From Costus lasius (Eukaryota > Streptophyta > Magnoliopsida > Zingiberales > Costaceae): a DNA stretch of 64,000 nt. Position numbers and translations under genes: made by a program. This document shows positions 1 to 12,249 of this stretch, piece by piece. Each line of letters starts with the position of its first letter. Within the stretch, counting starts at the first letter, position 1. The notes under the pieces were generated by a model. It was not told where the DNA came from, ran no database searches, and worked only from the letters and a program-made list of their open reading frames with translations. Location of the stretch: contig CM050451.1 of assembly GCA_027563935.2 (NCBI GenBank), positions 97,367,565-97,431,564 of the forward strand. The letters run 5' to 3'.

Positions 1-1153
1 GTACTTGCGAGCCATTCACGATAGTACCCGTGAATCCATGCACGGCCGTGAATGCCTCGCAACATTTTCTACACCCAGTATCATTGACGCAAAGCACAGA
101 TTCATGACCTTTAGGCGAGACTCCATCGGCGCTAAAGATGAGCATCATTGGTTTCACCCATCACTCGGTCAGCTTTCTATTTTTCTAGTAGTTTTCTTTA
201 GTTATTAGTTGTTTGTTTACTTTTATTAGATTGTCATTTCCCTTTTTGCATGTTTTAGTTTTCTAGTGGTATCAAGATCGTCAGTGTCTTGCCCATACTC
301 TTCTTTATGCTATTTGCTTTGCCTTTGGCACTGACTTGTTCTATGAGTACTTGATTGATTGGGATGAGAATCTTATCTTTTACTTGTTAATGGTCTATAA
401 TGGTTGTGGTTTACATATATAGTTCTTTGGTTTAATGCAGTTGAATGAGGTAATTAACTCAATTCATTATTTGTATGATCTTGAATAGTGTATTATTACT
501 TTACCTGACCCTTGGTATGCATCTCATGTGTAATGATTGATTGTATCTTGCTTCATAACTATCCTTTACTTGTACACTTTGTTATAGGAATCAGAAATAA
601 TAATAGTGGTACCGAAGTGTTCTTGTACATTGCACATAGTACTTCCACTTGACACTATTCACAGCATATCAATAACAAAAGGGATAGTTGTACCTAAGTT
701 CATTGTTTATCATACTTGGCACTAACCCCATGAATCAGAAATAATAACAGTGGCACTGAAGCCAAGATGCCCCCACTTCTATGGCTTGGCACTGTTCCAA
801 AAAAAAAAAAAAAGAGATGCACCACATAGGGACTATGTGGTACTGATGATATTTTCCCATGACTTGGTATACAATTATTTACTTTGTGAATACTTGATCA
901 ATTATGTCATTTATGTGAGATATATTATAAAGGCTTTTGGTAATGTCAATTTCGCATGCTCTAATAGATTGTACTAGTAAGATTTGGTTTAATTTGCTTT
1001 CGATACTGCATTATAACTTGAGACTTGTTGTGATTAACCTATAACCTGACCAGACCTACTTAAACTATATGAGATTACCCATTTCATCTCATCACCGTAT
1101 TCTAGACAATTCAATTGCTTGAGGACAATCAAAACTTTAAGTCCGATGTATTT
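1..1153 (+). mobile_element. 3' internal region of a plus-strand Gypsy element
   Basis: This stretch has no coding frame of note. It reads as the non-coding tail between pol and the 3' LTR of an Athila-like Gypsy element. Near 1122 it carries a 'ttgaggacaa' motif followed by an A/T-rich run. The same motif lies just inside the 3' LTR in the elements at 8154 and 49400, which on the minus strand also read 'ttgaggacaag'. It also carries two hairpin modules at 602-659 and 746-796, and CACGGCCGTG-type short palindromes at the left edge. The rest of the element lies outside the window. The call rests on comparison with the other elements in this window. Confidence 0.55.
602..796 (+). other. Two tandem hairpin modules in Gypsy 3' region
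   Basis: Hairpin 1 pairs AATAGTG (602-608) with CACTATT (653-659), and inside it GAAGT (614-618) with ACTTC (641-645). Hairpin 2 pairs AACAGTG (746-752) with CACTGTT (790-796), and inside it GAAGCC (758-763) with GGCTT (783-787). The two copies differ in paired positions on both arms, so pairing is kept although the sequence has changed. Related modules occur at 8507-8647 and 49917-50075 in other Gypsy elements. A role in the element's RNA is inferred only. Confidence 0.6.
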
Positions 1154-2619
1154 TGATAGCATGCAAATATATGATATATTGTGACTTATTTTTGCTATTA
1201 TTTTGGAGTAAAATGCATGTTGTCTCATTTATTTGCCTAAATGCTTTACATTATTCAGAATCTTCACTTTTCCTTTGTTTTATTGAAATATAGGGATTTC
1301 GCCCCAAAATCGATGGAATTTGGAAGATTTGAAGATATGGAACGATTCCTCATGATGAGACGAAGCTACACGTCGAATTTCAGCTCAAATAGACTTTCCT
1401 ACGCTCATCACGGGCAGGCCATGTTCATGATCACAGCCATGATCACCTCGGCAGAACTCTTACAGCATTCTGCGAGACAGTCACGGCCAGAGTGTGTTCA
1501 TGTTCACGGCTGTGAAGAGGTAACAATCTGTGCGACGGGATGAACACGGCCAGGGTGTGTTCACGAACACGGCCGTGACAGCTCCCGCCCAATTCGATGG
1601 GCGTTTGGTTTTTCTCCCATAACTTACTATTTTGGAAGCGAAATTTGCTAAAATTTTGTGAAGACCTTCCTAACTTGGAGATGCACATTTTGGGACCAAA
1701 ATCATCAGATTTGATTCAGAGGTTGAGGAAAACGAGTGAAAGGGGCGACAACCTAGGGTTTGGGGCGATTTTCTGGGCGACAACACTGTTCCGGCTCGAT
1801 TTCTCCGCCGTTCTGACGAGGATCATCATGCTGGATCTTCTTCCATCAAGGATCTACCTCTCCCTCTACTTTGAATCAATTTGTATGAGAGATTTCATGT
1901 ATTTCACGATGTATACGATAGCTTAACTCTATTTTCGGGGTTTTGGGCGTAGCCCACTGTAAGATGTTGAATATTATGGCTTGATCTATATATTTCTCTT
2001 ATTTATCTTTGTTCTTATTCATGTATAGGATGTTTTATTTCATGATTATGTACTAACCATACATGTTCATGTTTTAGATGTTGTGGGAAGGACTGAGAGG
2101 TGAACCACAATTATTGGAATCCCTTAGACTGGACTGGTGATTTCGGCAACGAGAGTTGTTGAAATCACTCGAGGAACCCTAATCCTTCACAGAACCCATT
2201 GGGTCTACTTAACCCAGTAAGCCACGAGAGTAGGAGAGTTGGGTTAAGTCGGATACCGGACCGTGTCCTGAGAGGGAGCGTGTCTGTACCTAAGGAAGGA
2301 TTACCTTGAGAACATAGGTAGAACCTTAATTAAAATATCAAACCTTAATATTTCTTCAAGCTTCAGTGTGGTGAAACCCGAAACCCCGATCTCTCTTATA
2401 GACTTCAAACCCCGATTGCTTGTTTTCTGCTCTACTTGCTTTTAATTTGCTTCAGTTTAATTGCTTGCACTAGGACATTAGTCATTTCCCATTTAATCAT
2501 TAACCTAGCTATTGATTAACTGATCAGTCAATACTTGACCCCTAGTCCTCGTGGGATCGATACTTTTTATTACGCGATAGACCATGCACTTGCGGTAGCA
2601 GCCTGTTTAGGCCCTATCA
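1154..2619 (+). mobile_element. 3' LTR of plus-strand Gypsy element
   Basis: The LTR probably starts at TGATAGCATG and ends at ...CCCTATCA. Its text is homologous in order to the Gypsy LTR at 4263-5744 read on the other strand. Shared pieces include 'aatcttcacttttc' near 1258, 'gggcgtagcccac' near 1944, 'gagaggtgaaccac' near 2096, and a closing run with 'gtgggatcgat' and 'catgcacttgcgg'. It contains several near-palindromes of the type CACGGCCGTG near 1490-1580. The start could lie some tens of bases either way, because only one LTR of the element is in the window. No target duplication can be tested. Confidence 0.6.
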
Positions 2620-2812
2620 GTGAATCAGTGGCATAGTAGAGAGCATATAATCTTCTATTTTTCCTTTGTCTCAAGAGTGTGTCCACCAAATATATCCAGT
2701 TAAATAGGTGGTTCCATGTTGCAGTGTCCAGTACATGCATACAAAAATAAAAGTTAAAGTCGTGCAAAGAGTACTCAGTAATTTTTCTGTATTTATCCAA
2801 GAGTAATATCAT

Positions 2813-3945
2813 TCATTCTTCTTTTAAATTTGTATCAGCAATTAGAAGAAGATGAAAATTAAAATAAAAAATTTCATACCTTGGATTGATCAAGAAGTTT
2901 TCAAATTGTTCATTGGATTTTTCTCTTATCTCAATGTCAATGTGATCAAGTATCTCATGTGCAATCTTTTCGGTACCCTTGGTAGCATTTGGATCAAATA
3001 ATAATTCAGTTATCTCATCATCATTATCCTCAATATCATCTCCTTCATCATCTGTCATGCAAAATTCTAATGGACTTCTCTCTAGAAAAGGAATTGATGG
3101 TTCACATGGTAGTGGTGGTGTAATATGCTCAGGATTCTCTTTCTCATCTTTTTCCTCAATTTGTTTCTCTTTAATGGAGTATTCCATCCTCACACTATCA
3201 AATTCATCACCATCTATCTCACTAGTTCTTACTTGAGGATCCATAAATTCTTCATCTTTATTCTCATAAGACTCCAAAAGTTCAAATTTCTCTTCAAACA
3301 TGTCCCAAGTATTTGTGTTGCAAGACACTTCATTATGTGAGAGGGGACTAGATGGCTGGTAAAGTGCTGAGGAAGGTAAATCACAATCATCAAAATTTTC
3401 AAAATAATAAAATTTGAAGAAGGTAAATCATAATCTGTGACTTGAGTCATGACTAATGATTGTTCCAACTCTATAAAATTCTCAGATTTATCCTGGATTT
3501 CATCCTCTATGTCATTTTTATCAGTGCCATAAATTATAGTATGAATTTTCTCACTTTGTTTGTCCATAGCAGCTATATAGTTTTCAAGCAAGATTTCTAA
3601 GTTGGATTTTTGAGGTTCACTAAAGTCTGATTGTGGAATAATGGTTGGGTCATTCTGATAAAACAAGTTTTGAGGGTTCTCCCAACTTGGGTTATAGGTA
3701 CTAGGGCATAAGTTAAAGCATGGAGGAATCCCTAATTGACATTTAGTAAAATCATGCCCATGAAATCCACAAATATCACAAATAACATATTTCAACTTAT
3801 AACATTGCATGCTTACATATTCAGTATGTTGAATATAAGAATTTACCTTTTCTAAAAGTGATTCTGATACATCCGTACCATATTCTTTTGTCATTGTCGG
3901 TGGCACATACCCCTGATTTGACCATTGACATTGGTTAAACATCAT
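2813..3945 (-). pseudogene. gag: Gag C-terminal remnant with CCHC zinc knuckle
   Basis: Two overlapping minus-strand frames (3945 to 3229 and 3328 to 2813) together make a degenerate Gag. The first frame has a zinc knuckle with spacing CX2CX4HX4C (CDICGFHGHDFTKC), followed by a TYNPSWENPQN motif. In Athila-type Gag proteins this motif lies just after the knuckle. The second frame is acidic, rich in D and E. A frame change near 3330-3430 joins them. Gag would coat the element RNA in virus-like particles. No capsid-like N-terminal domain is seen, so this is only the distal part. The gene is not functional as it stands. Confidence 0.55.
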
Positions 3946-4238
3946 ATTTTCAATTAATGCAATTAAAATTCAGAAATATAAAATATAAAACAGGAATTGC
4001 AAAACAATGCTCAAAATATTTAGTCAAGTGAAATTTTTAGTTCTCCTGTTCATACATCGTGTTAATCCAAAAAGAGAAAAATAAAATAAACTAACTATAT
4101 AAAAAATGTGAAAAACAAATAAAACAAGAAAAACAAAAACAAAAACAAAAAATCAAAAACAAAACAAAAATAAAAATAAATAATAAAAAAAATGTCTAGT
4201 CTATAAACTCATGATTAAATCGATATTGGCTAGCCTGA

Positions 4239-4256
4239 TCCCCGGCAACGGCGCCA
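4239..4256 (-). promoter_or_regulatory. Primer-binding site, tRNA-Asp type
   Basis: On the minus strand this reads TGGCGCCGTTGCCGGGGA. This is the primer site typical of Athila and Tat Gypsy elements, complementary to the 3' end of tRNA-Asp. It lies six bases inside the LTR edge at 4263. The same sequence with small changes occurs at 10372-10389 and 56327-56344. Confidence 0.8.
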
Positions 4257-4262
4257 AAAACT

Positions 4263-5744
4263 TGATAACTTTCACAAGTGCACGGATTTATCGAAGTAAT
4301 AAAAAGATTATCGTTCCCAATGAGGATCAGGTGGTCAAGTATCGATTACACGGTCGATCTATATCTAGACGAATCAAATCGTGATTTTTGTTTGGAAACT
4401 TCTAAGTACAGATAAAAAGGAACAGAGGTAGCACTTTTGGTAAAAATCAATTCAAATAAAATCAGGACTCGGGGTTTCGCCACATTGACAATTATGAATT
4501 TAATAAAAATAAAATCTTTGAATAGAAAATTATAGTTTTGAAAGAGATTTTTCCTAAGGTACAGATTACCTCCTCTTGAAGCGTAATCCGGTACCTAGCT
4601 ACGCTAACTCCCTACTCTCGTGACAGTTAACGTAGCTAGACTCATTAAGTTCCGTGAAAAACCATGGAATCCTTCAAACGAATCCGAACTACTCTCGTGA
4701 TCGGATTCATAGGTTTGAAAATAATAGATTTGACGTTGCGATTCACCTCTCGATCCTTCTCGCAACGTCTAAGACATAAAATTACTTGATCATGGTAATT
4801 TAAAGAATAAACACAATTCTAATCAAATCAAATCTATAAAAATCATGACAAAGATTTAAGACAATATATTTAATCCAGGAATCGTCAATGGGCTACACCC
4901 CCAAATCCAGAAAATAGGTTTACACGTTCATGTTCAAAGCAAACAACATGTTCATCGATGAAAATTGCATGAAAACCTAAGAAGATTACAGAAAATCACT
5001 AGACACGTAATTAGAAAAACTTCCCCTCGATGTGGAGACAAAGATGAGGCATCCAATTCTTTCTTTGCGCGGCTTTCCTGATCAAATTCTGCCCTAGAAG
5101 TGATTTTCGCCATCGTCGCCTCCTCTATTTGTTTTCATACATAGAAGCCCCCGAAACCCTTCCAAAATCCTTCCTTTTATAGTCTAATCAGTATAGAACC
5201 CATCTAGGAAGGTTTCTGGAGAGTTTGGTTCAATTCTGGTTCGGTTTGGAGTCGAATTGAGTGAGAAATCGAAAGGGTGGACGTTTTTACGGTCCGTAAT
5301 AAGTTTACGGCCACGGCTGTAATTCTTTCTGTGTGTACAGGCTTTATGTCACAGAAATATTCACGGACCGTAATGGATTTATGGCTTCGCCCGTGAAAGT
5401 TTCTGTGCATTCCAATACTTAGTCGTTTTTCGCCCACTGCTCGAACTCGAAATTATGGCCGACCTAGAATTATGGCCAAGGCCATAATTCTCGCGTTCTT
5501 CACTATTTCAACTCCAAATTCGACATGTAAGCTCGTGATCTCCTCGGGAATCATGCTTTGGCTTCAAAACTCGTGAAACCCATTATTTTTACGTTGTTTT
5601 ACCTACATTTTCAATAAAACCAAGAAAAGTGAAGATTTTGTGCCAAGTGAAGTAAAAACATTAAAAATTGTATAAAATCATTCAATTAAGACCAAAATAT
5701 CATGTAAAATATAGGCAAAAACATGGTGTAAATGCAATGCATCA
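4263..5744 (-). mobile_element. 5' LTR of truncated minus-strand Gypsy element
   Basis: This 1482-bp LTR runs on the minus strand from TGATGCATTG to ...GTTATCA. Its inner edge is fixed by the primer site six bases away. The outer edge is inferred from the TGAT start shared with the other Gypsy LTRs. It contains a TATA-like box and a cluster of short inverted motifs such as 'tacggtccgtaa' and 'tatggccaaggccata' between 5280 and 5500. Only this LTR of the element is present. Confidence 0.7.
5173..5182 (-). promoter_or_regulatory. TATA box in Gypsy LTR
   Basis: The minus strand reads CTATAAAAGG about 560 bases from the LTR start. This is a good match to a plant TATA box and marks the probable U3/R boundary region. 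The related LTR at 10395-12249 has CTATTTAAAGG at about 11327-11338 in the equivalent position. Confidence 0.5.
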
Positions 5745-6273
5745 AACGTATAGTATGAAAAAAATGTAAAGGGTTCTACCTTATCTTGAGATACCACTTA
5801 ACTCAGTTAAAGCTTGTGTTTGCATTGGCATTGGGAACTTCTAGGCTTGTATTGTGCCATGATGGTCAGCTCATGCTGCTTAGGTAGCAATGAGTTAGAC
5901 ACCATTTCATGACTTGCTTATGTGTGGCATATTAACAGGTGCATGAGTAGATGATGTATGCTTAATGCTCTAAGTTTACATGATACATGAGTGATCATAT
6001 CTTCTCATGATGCATGGTTCACAATGAATTTCCCTAACTAATTCTAGATGATGCATGTTTTATATTCATATAAGGCCTACTCTAGATGATTGATGAGCTT
6101 AATTTGGTTGTCCATCTATGGATGGTAAGTTATTGAAAACTTACCTGCCATTGTTTGACCTTGATGATTTACAAGAATCAGACTTCAAATTACCTGCCCC
6201 CTTAAAGAGGGGTGGGAACAAAATAGGATGGTAAATTATATATTTATATGCTTGCTATATGTTTGTTATATGT
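5745..6273. other. Unassigned AT-rich spacer
   Basis: I find no coding frame, LTR edge or terminal repeat here. The right part (6230-6273) resembles the sequence at 12250-12330, with shared motifs such as 'tatatatttatatgcttg' versus 'tatatatttacatgcttg'. Both may belong to the target that received the LTR element at 6274-12249, possibly the 5' flank of the PIF/Harbinger gene. Confidence 0.4.
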
Positions 6274-8153
6274 TGATGTGTACTTTATCGTACCACTAAC
6301 CGCAAGCGTGACGGCTTTGTCATAGTAGTATTTAAGATGTCAATCCTACAGGGACAGTGATCAAGTACTGAGTGATTACGAATCAATAGCTAGACAATCG
6401 AGTGAACATTTTGGGTTTTCATAAAATAAATCAAAATACAACTAAATACAAATTCTAGCTGAATCAAGCAAATGAAAGTTTTGGATAGAAAACAAGGTTT
6501 AGAGATATCGTAACTTCGAGTGCATCTCGTTGATGGATCTTAAGCTCAAACAAGATAAAATCATAACAATGCAATTTTAAAAGTGTTCAAGAAAATATCT
6601 AATGGTACAGATTACCCTCTTTCGACGGCATAATCCGGTATCAATCTAGATCGACGTCCTACTTTCGTGGCTCACCGAACCTAGATTGATCCATTGGGTT
6701 CAGAGATATTATAAGTTTCCTCACACAAATCCTACCCAATTTTTTGACAGGTCATAGCATGATCGATAAGGTAGATCTAGCGTCACAATTCACCTTTCGG
6801 TCCTTCTTGCGGCGCCCGAGAAAAGTAATTTCGTGGCCAATGCAATACTAGCAATAAAACAGCACAAATCGAATAATCATGAAATAAAATTGCATTTGCT
6901 ACGAGAAAATAAGTTCGAACAGAAGATACATGCAATGAGATTACATCCTTGTTTCGATAAAGAAGAATATGCTATCATAGCATCAAATTTAGGACAAATC
7001 TCTAAAGGAATAGAAGGAACTAAAGAGAAGATAGAAGAAAGAGGAGGCAAACTCTCTGCAGAAACTTTGCAACATTCCTTCAAGTCTTCTAGAATGATGT
7101 GCACCATTCCTTCCTCCTCCCTTGTTGTTCTCGCTAAGAACTTCCCTTTGCGAAACTCGCTAGCCCCCCTTGAGTCCCAACTGGGCGCTACATTCTTCAT
7201 TGAATTTGGCCCTTTAAAGAGAGTCCAAACTCTTTTCTGAACGCATACATTGATGGGAAATTGAATTAGCTGAGTTTTGATACCAAGAACATTAAAATCG
7301 GAGCCATAATGAGGGAGTTATGGCCTATTCAATAAAGGCGGCTCCATAATTACGGGTATAATGGGCCATTATGTTTGTAACCGTAATATAACGGTTATAC
7401 ATTAATTGCAGCCTCATTAACTCTTGTAACCCCCATATAATAATGCTCATTTAATCCTCTTCGTTTTGACTCCAAAAACGTCCAAATCGGAGTTAAAACA
7501 AAGGAGTTATGAGCATTTAAAGCTAGGCAGCTGGTAATAAATTCTGGCGGCTGGTCATAAATTCTGGCGGCTGTGAGATTACGGTCATGAGGCAGATTAT
7601 GGCCATGCCCATGATCTCAGTGTAGAAGTCTAATTTGTCTCAAAATTTGTAGATGAGTAGTATGGCCTCGGCTTGACTTGTGGCCATAGTTGTAGCGTCA
7701 GAAATCGCAGATCAGAAGATTGCGTCTTTGATGAATTATGGTCGTGCCCATAATCTTCTTGTCAAAGTCATCTCCATCTGAAAGGTTGTTGTCAAGGAAG
7801 TTATAGGCACGTCTTTGAAATATGATTATGCTTATACAAAAATGAGTCCTTCATGTAGCCAATCAGAGGATTACGGTCGTGATATAGATTATGGCCTTAG
7901 CCGTTATTCTTGAAATTAATCCCGTTTGAAGCCAAACTTCTTGTCAAGATTTTTGATTCACTCGGAGATGCAAATATACTTCCATGTAGCTCTAGAAGTG
8001 AGTGAATTATCCTATGTTCAACAAATATGACAAGTAGTGAAGCTTCTGAAGAAAATCAATAAAATAAGCTGGAAAGAGAGGGAAAATCATGATAATATGT
8101 GTCGATTCACAAGTAAATATAGGTCTAAAAGACAATATAAATACGAGACATCA
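6274..8153 (-). repeat. 3' LTR of non-autonomous Gypsy element
   Basis: Length is 1880 bp. It differs from its partner by many point changes and two clear indels. One is near 7180-7205. The other is an extra copy of a roughly 20-bp 'ctggtcataaattctggcgg' unit near 7550. Frames such as the one near 6833-7240 lie in both LTRs on opposite strands and are not genes. Confidence 0.75.
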
Positions 8154-8506
8154 AAATCACCCAAACTTAGATCAATGCTTGTCCTCAAGCATAAGAGAGT
8201 AAATAAAAGTAGTGATTAAAATAATGAAATCATGCCAAGCTCGTAAAATATTTTTTCCCGGGAAGATATCATTATGAGCAAACCTCAGCAAGTCAGGGAA
8301 TTTAAGGCAATCATCTATCATCAGGAATAAAGGTGTGAAGATCCAAATACCAAAGTTAGATGAGGCTTACCTCCATGAGATGCAATAATCCTCTGTTTGG
8401 ATAATACACTCTGTTCAGACCTGATTCAACCAAAGATATGAGTTGGAAAGACATCAATGCACTCTTATTCGTATTTTCATCCCCTCAAATATTTTTTTTT
8501 TGTTTT

Positions 8507-8647
8507 GACTTCAACTCATGTCTTCGGTACCACTGTCAATTTTACGCAGTGCCAAGTAGATGAGTCTTATTATTTCTTTTTCTCGGAGACTTCAATTCAT
8601 GTCTTCGGTACCACTGCCAATTTTACGCAGTGCCAAGTAGAGGAGTC
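8507..8647 (-). other. Two tandem hairpin modules in Gypsy 3' region
   Basis: In module 1 ACTCAT (8514-8519) pairs with ATGAGT (8560-8565), and CACTG (8531-8535) with CAGTG (8547-8551). In module 2 CACTGC (8612-8617) pairs with GCAGTG (8627-8632). Both share the core 'ggtaccactg' and 'cagtgccaag' with the modules in the other Gypsy elements of this window. Confidence 0.55.
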
Positions 8648-10371
8648 CGTTTTTTTTATATTTTGAGGAGATTATAACCATAGAGAAGTGCATTGATTAT
8701 TTCCAAAAAGTAGTGAGGAGAATCAAGCCGATAGAGTTATATACTTCTACAGAAAGATCATAAGCATGCTTTGAAAGCAAAAACCTTAATAAAAAATTGG
8801 ATCTATCACTCCACAACCTTTTTTTTTCCATTAAAAGATAATTAAATGAATTACCTATCTTTGGACTAAGATTCAGAACATAATGATAGTATCCCAGAGA
8901 TTCAATAAATTATTAAGCTATCATGATTTCCATTTGAATCAAAATAATATCATCAAAAATAATATCACCACTTATCTTCATCATATCATCAGAGTGCAGC
9001 ATATGAAATGCATCATCAAAGCACAAAACATAAGTATTGAGTTACTGCATATCATGTTTTGAAAATGAACCCAACCCACAATCTCCCAGACTTAAATTAT
9101 GCATAGTAGCATGTAAAGAACACAAAATTTGAAGAAATGGGATGCAATACTCACAAGATCAGTTAGAGTCATCGTCGGTGCTCATCTCAGCATCATCCTC
9201 GTGAGGGTCGTCCTCATTGTCATCATGTGAATTCAGCAGGACATCCAGAGAAGTTGGAGAAGCTGCTGCATTTGTGGACTTGAATAGAATTACACACGAG
9301 GAAAAGCCAAAGATAGCATGCGGCCTCAAAATTGCATCTGATGATGAGGCGGAATAGCTGAAGAAGCAGGCTGGCAAAAGGGAGTCACATGGATGTGTGT
9401 GGTAGATTTGGGTGGTCGGCGCTTGTGAAGCAGGCTGGCAATAGTGGTCAGAATTGGGTGGTCGGCGCTTGTGAAGCTGGATCAGAGATAGCAGAGAAGA
9501 AATCACCCTCGATCAAAGCCCGCTGGAATAGAAATCAACAGCCAACACCAACAGTTGATACTTGAAGAAGAGGCGACGAATTGCTGGAGGTGGAAGAAAT
9601 ATGGTGATCAAGCCTTCGTCGAACTCATAGCAGTAGCAAGATGGGTATTCGGTGGCAGATAGCAGCAGCAACAAAGCAGATTAGCAATAGAAGCTCTACG
9701 TGTAATCCAAGAAGGAGGATATTTTTATAGTCTTTTTTTGTAGTCTTTTTTTTAATACAAGATTACGACCAGATCCGAAATTGTAACCTTGTCGTGAAAT
9801 AAAAATAAAACATGTCAGAAAAATAAATTAAAACAAACATAAAGATAAACATAAAACACTTGGGTTGCCTTCCAAGAAGTGCTAGTTTAGTGTCATTAGC
9901 TTGACCGCAGTGTTGTATAAAGCAGCACCAAAGAATGCATACTTAAATAGTCAATCAGTGGTTTCAGGTATAGGTTTCTTTCAATAGTTACCTTGGGGTG
10001 CTTCCACATGTAGGTATTCAGATTTGTACCATTCTCGAATCGATTCGTTCAGTAGAATCAAGGACTTTCACAAAAGTTTGAGTTTCTACATTGTCCTTCT
10101 CGTCCTTTTCAACTTGACTGGAACATCATCTAAAATTTCCACCGGCTTTTACAAAATGATCAGCAAGTTGTAATAATATGGCCATTTCTTCTTAGACTTC
10201 GATGACTTAAAAAGTTTGGCAGTGAATATTTCAAAAAGTCTATGAAAAAGCAGAGTTAAGCTAACAGAATGAAAACTAAGTTACTAAAAAAAAAGGTAAG
10301 AAAAGAAAAAAAAATAAACAGGGTAAAGTCTAGTCTATCAATTCTTAAATCACTTTGATATTGATTGCCTG

Positions 10372-10389
10372 TCTCTGGCAACGGCGCCA
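10372..10389 (-). promoter_or_regulatory. Primer-binding site, tRNA-Asp type
   Basis: The minus strand reads TGGCGCCGTTGCCAGAGA, differing from the consensus only at its distal end. It lies five bases from the LTR edge at 10395 and fixes the orientation of the element. Confidence 0.75.
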
Positions 10390-10394
10390 AAACT

Positions 10395-12249
10395 TGATGT
10401 GTACTTTATCGTACCACTAACCGTAAGCGTGACGACTTTGTCGTAGTAGTACTTAAGATGTCGATCCCACAGGGACAATGATCAAGTACCGAGTGATTAC
10501 GAATCAATAGCTAGACAATCGAGTGAACATTTTGGGTTTTCATAAAATAAATCAAAATACAACTAAATACAAATGCTAGCTGAATCAAGCAAATGAAAGT
10601 TTTGGATAGAAAACAAGGTTTAGAGACATCGGAACTTCGAGTGCATCTCGTTGATGGATCTTAAACTCAAACAAGATAAAATCATAACAATGCAATTTTA
10701 AAAGTGTTCAAGGAAATATCTAATGGTACAGATTACCCTCTTTCAACAGCATAATCCGGTATCAATCTAGATCGGCGACCTACTTTCGTGGCTCACCGTA
10801 CCTAGATTGATCAATTGGGTTCAGAGATATTATAAGTTTCCTCACACAAATCCTGCCCAATTTCTTGGCAGGTCAGAGCATGATCTATAAGGCAGATCTA
10901 GCGTCACAATTCACCTTTTGGTCCTTCTTGCGGCGCCCGAGAAAAGTAATTGCGTGGCCAATGCAATACTAGCAATAAAACAGCACAAATCGAATAAACA
11001 CAAAATAAAATTGCATTTACTACGAGAAAATAAGTTCAAACAAAAGATACATGCAACGAGATTACATCCTTGTTTCGATAAAGAAGAATATGCTATCATA
11101 GCATAGAATTTAGGACAAATCCCTAAAGGAATAGAAGGAAATAAAGAGAAGACAGAAGAAAGAGGAGGCAAACTCTCTGCAGAAACTTTGCAACATTCCT
11201 TCAAGTCTTCTAGAATGATGTGCACCATTCCTTCCTCCTCACTTATTGTCCTCACTAAGAACTTCCCTTTGCGAAACTCGCTAGCCCCCCTTGAGCCCCA
11301 ACTGGGCCTTCTTCCTCAAATTTGGCCCTTTAAATAGAGTCCAAACTCTTTTCTGAATGCATACATTGATGGGAAATTGAATTAGCTGCGTTTTGATACC
11401 AAGAACATTAAAATCGGAGCCATAATCAGGGAGTTATGGCCTATTCAATGAAGGCGGCTCCATAATTATGGGTATAATGGGCCATTATGTTTGTAACCAT
11501 AATATAACGGTTATGCATTAATTTCAGCCTCATTAACTTTTGTAAACCCCATATAATTAATGCTCATTTAATCCTCTTCGTTTTGACTCCAAAAACGTCC
11601 AAATCGGAGTTAAAACAAAGGAGTTATGTGCATTTAAAGCTAGGCGGCTGGTAATAAATTCTGGCGGCTGCGAGATTACGGTCATGAGGTAGATTATGGC
11701 CATGCCCATGATCTCAATGTAGAAGTCCAATTCGTCTCAAAATTTGCATATGAGTAGTATGGCCTTGGCTTGACTTGTGGCCATAGTTGTAGCGTCAGAA
11801 ATCCCAGATCAGAAGATTGTGTCTTTGATGAATTATGGTCATGCCCATAATCTTCTTGTCAAAGTCATCTCCATCCTAAATATTGTTGTCGAGGAAGTTA
11901 TGGGCACGTCTTTGAAATATGTTTATGCTTATACAAAAATGAATCCATCATGTAGCCAATCAGAGAATTACGGTCGTGATGTAGATTATGGCCTCAACCG
12001 TAATTCTTGAAATTAATCCGTTTGAAGCCAAACTTCTTGTCAAGGTTCTTGATTCACTCGGAGATGCAAATATACTTCCATGTAGCTCTAGAAGTGAGTG
12101 AATTATCCTGTATTCAACAAATATGACAAGTAGTGAAGCTTTTGAAGAAAATCAATGAAATAAGCTGGAAAGAGAGGGAAAATCATGATAATATGTGTCG
12201 ATTCACAAGTAAATATAGGTCTAAAAGAAAATATAAATACGAGACATCA
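10395..12249 (-). repeat. 5' LTR of non-autonomous Gypsy element
   Basis: Length is 1855 bp. It has a TATA-like CTATTTAAAGG on the minus strand at about 11327-11338. It also has several short motifs of the form 'attacggtcatgag' and 'tatggccatgcccat' near 11670-11720. It is the partner of 6274-8153. Confidence 0.75.

Larger units (their letters stand above)
2620..4262 (-). mobile_element. Internal region of truncated minus-strand Gypsy element
   Basis: This belongs to the 5' LTR at 4263-5744. From that LTR downward come a tRNA-Asp-type primer site (4239-4256), an A-rich leader (about 4080-4190) and a degenerate gag. It stops abruptly at the end of the plus-strand LTR at 2619, so pol and the 3' LTR are missing from this position. 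The simplest reading is that the plus-strand Gypsy element inserted into this one. A deletion would also fit. Confidence 0.55.
8154..10394 (-). mobile_element. Internal region of non-autonomous Gypsy element
   Basis: This 2.2-kb interior has no recognisable Gag or Pol. Near the left edge it has 'cttgtcctcaag', which on the minus strand reads 'cttgaggacaag', next to the LTR. Two hairpin modules lie at 8507-8566 and 8586-8647. A 115-residue minus-strand frame at 9159-9506 has an acidic tail. It overlaps a local duplication of about 52 bp with 'gggtggtcggcgcttgtgaa' near 9410 and 9460. I do not recognise this frame and do not treat it as a proven gene. Confidence 0.6.
6274..12249 (-). mobile_element. 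Non-autonomous Gypsy element with two LTRs
   Basis: Two direct LTRs (6274-8153 and 10395-12249) flank only 2.2 kb. On the minus strand both LTRs start TGATGTCTCG and end near ...GTACACATCA. A tRNA-Asp-type primer site sits next to the right LTR, so the element reads leftward. The flanks are TATGT (6269-6273) and TATAT (12250-12254), a near-match to a 5-bp target duplication. The internal region has no gag-pol frame. It keeps the leader and the 3' non-coding tail, including a 'ggcaacggcgcc' primer site and the 'ttgcttccaagaag'-like run also seen near 51250. LTR divergence is roughly 4-5% by eye, with small indels, so it is older than the Copia insertions. Confidence 0.75.

Noticed and set aside
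780..815. The A-run as a poly(A) tail of a SINE or retrogene
   Set aside because: The run lies directly after the second hairpin inside a Gypsy 3' region. No promoter boxes or target duplication were seen.
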